A program made the translations under genes and the position numbers. Under the pieces are notes generated by a model, which saw nothing but the letters and a program-made list of their open reading frames with translations, searched no databases and was not told the origin of the DNA. From Actinomycetes bacterium (GTDB lineage: Bacteria; Actinomycetota; Actinomycetes; Mycobacteriales; Micromonosporaceae), in contig JAEZGP010000170.1 in assembly GCA_023437285.1 (NCBI GenBank), positions 1 to 6,371 on the forward strand: a stretch of 6,371 nucleotides of DNA, in the 5' to 3' direction. Positions 1 to 3,706 of this stretch are shown piece after piece (position 1 is the first letter of the stretch; each line of letters starts with the position of its first letter).

Positions 1-302
1 ACATCGACCCGCGCCGCGCCGCTCCCGCCGGTTGGCGGCGCCGCGACCCCCGGCTCGTCCGGCGAGAGCACCACGCCCGCGCGGGCCGGCACCTGGCATG
101 CTCGTTGACGCACACCGTCCACTGTGATCAGACAATCGAAGCAGGCCCCGATCCCGCAGAACAGCCCGCGCGGCCGCCCGTCGCCCCGGGTCGTCCGCCA
201 CCCGGTGATCCCGGCGGCGATCAGCACCCCGGCGACGCTCTGCCCGTCCCGCACCGGCAGGCTCCGCCCGCACCACTCGACGACCGCTCCCCCTTCCGTC
301 AT
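1..302 (-). CDS. Small (2Fe-2S)-binding protein, HcnA-like dehydrogenase subunit (partial, 3' end outside window)
   Basis: One hundred codons are visible before the gene leaves the left edge. The protein has the plant-ferredoxin-like cluster motif C-x4-C-x2-C-x11-C: Cys49, Cys54, Cys57 and Cys69, in the context LFCGIGACFDC. It matches the small [2Fe-2S] subunit (Fer2_4 type, usually about 85-110 residues) of heteromeric amino-acid dehydrogenases such as HcnABC and multi-subunit D-hydroxyproline dehydrogenase, where it carries electrons between flavin sites. The ATG at 302-300 is well supported: a strong Shine-Dalgarno, GGAAGGGG, lies 7 nt upstream. Residues 80-100 look like the usual Pro/Gly/Ala-rich tail, so the stop is probably close beyond the edge. 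It follows the FAD oxidoreductase gene on the same strand, but after a 271-bp gap. Subunit assignment is an inference from family and context. A partner FAD/NAD-binding subunit would be expected next, outside the window. Confidence 0.85.
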   Translation of the reverse strand, partial: MTEGGAVVEWCGRSLPVRDGQSVAGVLIAAGITGWRTTRGDGRPRGLFCGIGACFDCLITVDGVRQRACQVPARAGVVLSPDEPGVAAPPTGGSGAARVD

Positions 303-309
303 GCCGTCA

Positions 310-317
310 CCCCTTCC
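310..317 (-). promoter_or_regulatory. Strong ribosome-binding site of the (2Fe-2S) gene
   Basis: The minus strand reads GGAAGGGG ending 7 nt before the ATG at 302-300. It fixes this start codon. It is the clearest Shine-Dalgarno of any gene in the window, as the other starts rely on overlap with the preceding gene or appear leaderless. Confidence 0.7.
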
Positions 318-331
318 GCCCCGAATCACGC

Positions 332-337
332 ACAGTA
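332..337 (-). promoter_or_regulatory. Possible -10 box for the (2Fe-2S) gene
   Basis: On the minus strand this reads TACTGT, fitting the actinobacterial TANNNT -10 pattern. It would start a transcript near position 325, leaving a short leader that contains the GGAAGGGG ribosome-binding site at 317-310. No good -35 hexamer is visible at the expected distance (about 355-360 reads GGGGCG). This is suggestive only, but it fits with the terminator-like hairpin upstream, which would otherwise cut this gene off from the operon promoter. Confidence 0.3.
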
Positions 338-389
338 ACGGGCTGACCCTTCGTCGCCCCCTTCGCCGCCCCCACGCCCCCTCGCTCCT

Positions 390-514
390 CGGCCCCTTTG
401 CTCTGCTTACTGAGAGGAAGCAGCACCCACCGTAACGGCCGGCAAACGGGACAAAAATCCATCACCGCTGCTCAACCTCGGTGATGCGTATAGGTAAGCA
501 GAGCAAAGGGGCCG
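390..514. repeat. 21-bp perfect inverted repeat with 83-nt spacer
   Basis: The arms are 390-410 and 494-514. The right arm reads GTAAGCAGAGCAAAGGGGCC plus one further G, and the left arm is its exact reverse complement. Complementarity stops sharply on both sides (389/515 and 411/493 do not pair). As RNA it would form a long stem enclosing the hairpin at 460-486. No target-site duplication is obvious in the immediate flanks (380-389 versus 515-524), so a mobile-element origin is not shown. A pair of operator or repeat units in inverted orientation is the other simple reading. Confidence 0.85.
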
Positions 515-537
515 GAGTGGGTAGCCGTTGTCGGTGG
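427..537. repeat. Second, imperfect inverted repeat interleaved with the 21-bp one
   Basis: The arms are 427-439 (CCACCGTAACGGC) and 524-537 (GCCGTTGTCGGTGG). They pair at 12 bases, as two perfect 6-bp blocks separated by a one-base length difference. These arms interleave with the arms at 390-410 and 494-514, so both pairings cannot form as one nested structure. Function is unknown; the coincidence of two interleaved inverted repeats in so short a stretch is what is seen. Confidence 0.5.
451..486 (-). terminator. Intrinsic-terminator-like hairpin after the FAD oxidoreductase gene
   Basis: Read on the minus strand, CATCACCG (486-479) is followed by an 11-nt loop and the exact complement CGGTGATG (467-460), then immediately by GATTTTTG, with five T at 457-453. 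The stem is 8 bp with 5 G:C pairs. A run of five T is conspicuous in such GC-rich DNA and lies only on the minus-strand 3' side, so the hairpin would act on minus-strand transcription. It sits 88 bp past the FAD gene stop and 158 bp before the [2Fe-2S] start, so it could end the three-gene message or act as an attenuator before the fourth gene. The stem is modest, so termination efficiency is uncertain. Confidence 0.55.
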
Positions 538-573
538 AAGCAGCACGCAGCGTTACCTTCACGAATATCACCC

Positions 574-1737
574 TCAGTCACCATTCGCCGGGAGGGCTGA
601 GGAGTGGGCGGGGGCGGCGAAGCGGGCGGGGGCGAACGGAACGGGGTCCACGGCGGGTTGCGTGCCGGTTATCAGGGCCGTGATGAGGTCGCCCGTGGCG
701 GGGGCGAGGCCGATCCCGGCGCCCTCGTGGCCACACGCGTGCCATAGTCCCGCCACCTGCGGGTCCGCGCCGATCACCGGCAAATGATCAGGAGAGTACG
801 GGCGGAATCCCCGGTACGCGCGCATCACGCTCACGCCCGCCAGCCCGGGGAACATGCGTAGCGCGTTGGCGGCCAGCAGGCGCAGGGCGGGCAGCGAGAA
901 CGTCCGGTCGAACCCCACCCGCTCACGCGTCGAACCGATCAGGACCGTGCCCGCGGCCGTGCCCTCCACGACCGCCGACGCCTGCAGCCCGGCGTCGTCG
1001 CTGGCCACATTCGCCAGGTAATCCGTGTTGTGGACCTTGTGCCGGATCAGCGGCGGCAGCGGCTCAGTCACCAGGATGAAGCCACGGCGCGGCGCGATCG
1101 GCAGGCGTACGCCCGCGCTCGCGAACACCGAGCCCGCCCACGTGCCGGCCGCGTTCACGACCACCGGAGTCGAGACGACATCGCCCGACGCGGTCTCCAC
1201 GGCGATCACCCGACCACCCGCGCGACGCAGGCCAGTGACCGTCACGCCGCACCGCACAGCAGCTCCCGACGCGGCCAGCAGCCGGGCCGCCGCCAGCATG
1301 GGCTGCACCTGCATGTCCTGCGGGTAGAACGCCCCACCCGCGAAGCCGGGGGCCAGATGCGGTTCGAGTTCGCGCAGTTCCGGCTCGGACAGGGCGCGCG
1401 CGGTCAGCCCGTACGCCTGCTGGTTGAGGGCGAGGGACGCGAGCCCGGACAGGGCGGCGGCGCTGGAGGCCACCATCACGCTGCCCTTGCGGTCCAGTTC
1501 GAAGCCGCCGACCTCCTCCCCGAGGGTCAGCCACAGTGCGTTCGATCGCACCGCCAACGTCAACTCGGGGCCCGGCTCCTTGTCCGAGACCAGCAGATTG
1601 CCCTCACCGGCGCTGGACGTCCCGCTGGCGACCGCGCCCCGCTCCAGCACCGTCACCCGCAGGCCGGCCCGCGACAGGTAGTAGGCGCACGCGGCACCGA
1701 CGATGCCGGCGCCGACCACGACGACGTCCGGACTCAC
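574..1737 (-). CDS. FAD-dependent amino-acid oxidoreductase (DAO family), likely D-hydroxyproline dehydrogenase subunit
   Basis: The protein has 387 residues, normal for the DAO/glycine-oxidase family (PF01266). It opens with an FAD-binding Rossmann motif, DVVVVGAGIVGAACAYYLSR (GAGIVG at 9-14), and ends the second strand with the usual acidic residue, Glu32. Other family hallmarks are NAAGTWAG (195-202), RGFRPYSPDHLPVIG (309-323) and the C-terminal flavin-contact segment GHEGAGIGLAPATG (336-349), typical of HcnC-like subunits. The GTG start at 1737-1735 is chosen because the flavin motif begins directly after it and because it overlaps the racemase stop by 4 nt (GTGA), which suggests coupled translation. 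A longer in-frame extension upstream is only the shadow of the racemase. With the epimerase and DapA-like neighbours, its substrate is probably cis-4-hydroxy-D-proline, oxidised to 1-pyrroline-4-hydroxy-2-carboxylate. D-proline, sarcosine or another secondary amine remains possible. Confidence 0.88.
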   Translation of the reverse strand: MSPDVVVVGAGIVGAACAYYLSRAGLRVTVLERGAVASGTSSAGEGNLLVSDKEPGPELTLAVRSNALWLTLGEEVGGFELDRKGSVMVASSAAALSGLASLALNQQAYGLTARALSEPELRELEPHLAPGFAGGAFYPQDMQVQPMLAAARLLAASGAAVRCGVTVTGLRRAGGRVIAVETASGDVVSTPVVVNAAGTWAGSVFASAGVRLPIAPRRGFILVTEPLPPLIRHKVHNTDYLANVASDDAGLQASAVVEGTAAGTVLIGSTRERVGFDRTFSLPALRLLAANALRMFPGLAGVSVMRAYRGFRPYSPDHLPVIGADPQVAGLWHACGHEGAGIGLAPATGDLITALITGTQPAVDPVPFAPARFAAPAHSSALPANGD

Positions 1738-2738
1738 AGCAGGAAGCCGCCCGGGAACGGATCCTCGGGGTCGAGCATGTACTGGGCGGTACCCGTGATC
1801 CAGGCCCGGCCCGTCACGGTCGGCACCACGGCCGGGCGGCCCGCCACCGTGGTCTCCTCGACCAGGCGGCCGATGAACGGGCGGCCCAGGTACGACTCGT
1901 TGACGAAGTCGCGGCCCAGCGGCAGCTCGCCGCGCGCCCACAACTGCGCCATGCGCGCCGACGTGCCCGTACCGCACGGGGAACGGTCGAACCAACCCGG
2001 GTGGATCGCCATCGCGTGCCGGGAGCGGTACGCGTCCGAGCCCGGCGCGGCCAGGTAGACGTGGTGGCAGCCGCGGATCTCCGGCTGCTCGGGATGCACC
2101 GGCTCGCCGGCCTCGTTGATCGCGGCCATGATGGCCAGGCCGGCGTCCAGCAGCTGGGTCTTCGCCGCCCGGTCGAACGGCAGGCCCAGCTTCTCCAGCG
2201 CCACGATGGCATAGAAGTTGCCGCCGAACGCCAGGTCGTAGCCGACCTCGCCGAGGCCGGGCACCTCGACGGCCGCGTCCAGGGCCACCGGGAAGGACGG
2301 CACGTTGCGGATCGTCACGCCCGTCGCGGCACCGTCGTCGCGGACCGCCACGTCCACGACGACCAGGCCGGCCGGCACGTCCAGGCGGATCGTGGTGACC
2401 GGCGAGGTCACGGGCACCATGCCGGTCTCGACCAGCACCGTGGCCACGCCGATCGTGCCGTGACCGCACATCGGCAGGCAGCCCGACACCTCGATGAACA
2501 GCACCCCGAAGTCGGCGTCGGAGCGGGTCGGCGGCTGCAGGATCGCCCCCGACATGGCCGAGTGGCCGCGCGGCTCGAACATCAGCAGCGTGCGCAGGTG
2601 GTCCAGTTCCGTCATCAGGTGTACGCGCTTGTCGGCCATCGTGGCGCCCGGAATCACGCCGACGCCGCCGGTGATGACCCGGGTCGGCATGCCCTCGGTG
2701 TGCGAGTCGACGGCGTGGAACACCCGCGTCGTACGCAT
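1734..2738 (-). CDS. Proline racemase family protein, probable 4-hydroxyproline 2-epimerase
   Basis: The protein has 334 residues, the usual family length. Both catalytic cysteines of the two-base racemase mechanism are present: Cys91 in MCGHGTIG and Cys255 in DRSPCGTGTSA. The N-terminal DSHTEGMPTRVI and the middle GGNFYAIV segment are also characteristic. Having cysteine at both sites argues against the trans-3-hydroxyproline dehydratase branch, in which one cysteine is replaced by threonine. Family members invert C2 of trans-4-hydroxy-L-proline to give cis-4-hydroxy-D-proline, or of proline, without a cofactor; the enzyme is cytoplasmic. The ATG at 2738-2736 overlaps the DapA-like stop as TGATG, and the gene ends in a GTGA overlap with the oxidoreductase, so it sits mid-operon. 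No strong ribosome-binding site is visible, which suggests translational coupling. Hydroxyproline rather than proline as substrate is inferred from the neighbours. Confidence 0.9.
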   Translation of the reverse strand: MRTTRVFHAVDSHTEGMPTRVITGGVGVIPGATMADKRVHLMTELDHLRTLLMFEPRGHSAMSGAILQPPTRSDADFGVLFIEVSGCLPMCGHGTIGVATVLVETGMVPVTSPVTTIRLDVPAGLVVVDVAVRDDGAATGVTIRNVPSFPVALDAAVEVPGLGEVGYDLAFGGNFYAIVALEKLGLPFDRAAKTQLLDAGLAIMAAINEAGEPVHPEQPEIRGCHHVYLAAPGSDAYRSRHAMAIHPGWFDRSPCGTGTSARMAQLWARGELPLGRDFVNESYLGRPFIGRLVEETTVAGRPAVVPTVTGRAWITGTAQYMLDPEDPFPGGFLL

Positions 2739-3598
2739 CAGCGGCGTACCAGGGCGCGCACCTGCGCCGCCTGCTCGTCGGTGAGCGGTACCCGGGGTGC
2801 CCGGCACGGGCCGCCGTACCGGCCGACCTCGTCCATCATCAGCTTGATCGCCTGGACGAACTCGGTCTTGGAGTCCCAGCGCAGCAGCGCGTGCAACTCC
2901 CGGTAGGCAGGCAGGGCCGTTTCCAGGTCGCCCTTCACCGCCGCCTCCCACATCGCGACGCACTCGACCGGCAGCGCGTTCGGCACCCCGGCGATCCAGC
3001 CTTTGGCGCCGGCCAGGGCCAGCTCAAGCGCCACATCGTCGGAGCCGGCGATCACGTCGAGGCCCGGCGCCGCCTCGGCGATCTCGTACCCGCGCCGCAC
3101 GTCACCGGTGAACTCCTTTACCGCGACGATCAGGCCCTCGCCGTGCAGTTCGGCGAGCACATCCGGGGTGAGGTCGACCTTGGTGTCGATGGGGTTGTTG
3201 TACGCCACGATGGGCAGCCCGGCCTTCGCCACCTCCCGGTAGTGGCCGAGCACGGCGCGGCGGTCGGCCCGGTACGCGTTCGGCGGCAGCAGCATCACCG
3301 CGCGACAGCCGGCCTCGCCGGCCCGTTCGGCCCACCGGCGCGCCTCGGCGGCCCCGTAGGCCGCGACCCCGGGCACGACCGACCCCTCCCCGACGGCCGT
3401 CAAAGCCGTCATCATCACCTGGACGCGCTCGGCCTCGGTCAGGGTCTGGTACTCCCCCAGCGAACCGTTGGGCACCACGCCCTGGCAGCCGCTGGTCACG
3501 AGCCAGGACACGTGCTCGGCGTACGCGTCGTAATCGATGGTCAGGTCCTCGCGGAGCGGCAGCGCGGTCGCTACCAGCACCCCATGCCACGGCGTCAT
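2738..3598 (-). CDS. DapA-superfamily lyase, probable 1-pyrroline-4-hydroxy-2-carboxylate deaminase
   Basis: The protein has 286 residues and the (beta/alpha)8 class I aldolase layout of the DHDPS/NAL family (PF00701). The Schiff-base lysine is Lys161 in LIVAVKEFTGD, and the proton-relay tyrosine is Tyr133 in IVAYNNP. The substrate-carboxylate loop reads GSLGEY (45-50) instead of GTTGE as in true dihydrodipicolinate synthase, so it is probably not a lysine-biosynthesis enzyme. Beside a hydroxyproline epimerase and a D-amino-acid dehydrogenase, the best reading is the deaminase that converts 1-pyrroline-4-hydroxy-2-carboxylate to 2-oxoglutarate semialdehyde and ammonia. Another keto-acid aldolase is possible. 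The ATG at 3598-3596 begins a typical N-terminus (TPWHGVLVATALPL). It is the first gene of the operon, has no clear Shine-Dalgarno, and its stop overlaps the racemase start by one base. Confidence 0.87.
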   Translation of the reverse strand: MTPWHGVLVATALPLREDLTIDYDAYAEHVSWLVTSGCQGVVPNGSLGEYQTLTEAERVQVMMTALTAVGEGSVVPGVAAYGAAEARRWAERAGEAGCRAVMLLPPNAYRADRRAVLGHYREVAKAGLPIVAYNNPIDTKVDLTPDVLAELHGEGLIVAVKEFTGDVRRGYEIAEAAPGLDVIAGSDDVALELALAGAKGWIAGVPNALPVECVAMWEAAVKGDLETALPAYRELHALLRWDSKTEFVQAIKLMMDEVGRYGGPCRAPRVPLTDEQAAQVRALVRR

Positions 3599-3706
3599 GC
3601 CCGCTAGTGTGGCTGATCAAGGCGTGACCTGCACAGTCCCGAAGTTATGCACACGGTGCGGGACGGGGCCGACACGCAGCGGCGCCGACCCCTAACATCG
3701 ACCCCC
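3599..3706. promoter_or_regulatory. Divergent promoter region between the hydroxyproline-type operon and eccC
   Basis: This 108-bp region must carry the start signals for both directions. For the minus strand, CACACT (3611-3606) lies 7 nt before the ATG and could serve a leaderless transcript. An alternative -10-like TAACTT lies at 3647-3642. Neither has a convincing -35. The hexamer TGCACA occurs twice in direct orientation on the plus strand, at 3630-3635 and 3648-3653, 18 bp apart, and a TGATCA palindrome lies at 3614-3619. These are plausible regulator sites for the catabolic operon, but no regulator gene is in the window and the motifs are short. Confidence 0.4.
3669..3706 (+). promoter_or_regulatory. 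eccC: Putative leaderless promoter of eccC
   Basis: A -10-like TAACAT (3693-3698, TANNNT pattern) is preceded 18 nt upstream by CCGACA (3669-3674), which matches TTGACA at four of six positions. The -10 ends 8 nt before the ATG at 3707, so transcription would begin at or next to the start codon. No Shine-Dalgarno lies between them (the sequence is CGACCCCC). Leaderless messages are common in actinobacteria. The spacing is seen directly; promoter activity is inferred. Confidence 0.45.

Larger units (their letters stand above)
416..556 (+). repeat. Imperfect 21-bp direct repeat, copies 120 bp apart
   Basis: The copies are 416-436 and 536-556, both beginning GGAAGCAGCAC. They agree at 18 of 21 positions. 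The three differences are all C-to-G or A-to-T swaps. Each copy lies next to one arm of the 21-bp inverted repeat (left copy just inside the left arm, right copy just outside the right arm). The core AAGCAG also lies inside the right arm at 496-501 and, reversed, inside the left arm at 403-408. Confidence 0.75.
303..573. other. 271-bp non-coding gap with repeats and a terminator-like hairpin
   Basis: No convincing gene lies here. Open frames crossing it on the plus strand are Pro/Arg-rich shadows without start signals. The stretch is less GC-rich than its flanks around 410-500 and carries several nested or interleaved repeats: a 21-bp inverted repeat, a terminator-like hairpin, a direct repeat 120 bp apart and a second imperfect inverted repeat, each listed separately. 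Near its left end are a Shine-Dalgarno and a possible -10 box for the [2Fe-2S] gene. The heptamer CCGTTAC (minus strand) occurs at 341-335 and 438-432, and CGTTACC occurs on the plus strand at 551-557. The gap interrupts an otherwise overlapping gene series, so it is probably regulatory or an inserted repeat element. Confidence 0.75.

Noticed and set aside
124..435. 103-codon plus-strand frame covering the start of the (2Fe-2S) gene and part of the gap
   Set aside because: It is Pro/Arg-rich, has no ribosome-binding site or homology that I recognise, and overlaps a gene with clear cysteine motifs on the opposite strand.
390..514. CRISPR array or complete insertion sequence in the gap
   Set aside because: There are only two copies of each repeat, with no regular spacer series, and no transposase or target-site duplication is visible.
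1738..2469. N-terminal extension of the FAD oxidoreductase to 631 residues
   Set aside because: The extra 244 residues are an Arg/Gly-rich out-of-frame reading of the racemase gene. The flavin-binding motif begins right after the GTG at 1737, as is normal for the family.
1536..2906. 456-codon open frame on the plus strand over the oxidoreductase, racemase and deaminase genes
   Set aside because: It is Arg/His-rich low-complexity sequence spanning three well-supported genes on the other strand, so it is a shadow.
2739..2963. N-terminal extension of the racemase to 409 residues
   Set aside because: The added residues are a shadow of the DapA-like gene. The ATG at 2738 gives the normal family length and a TGATG overlap.
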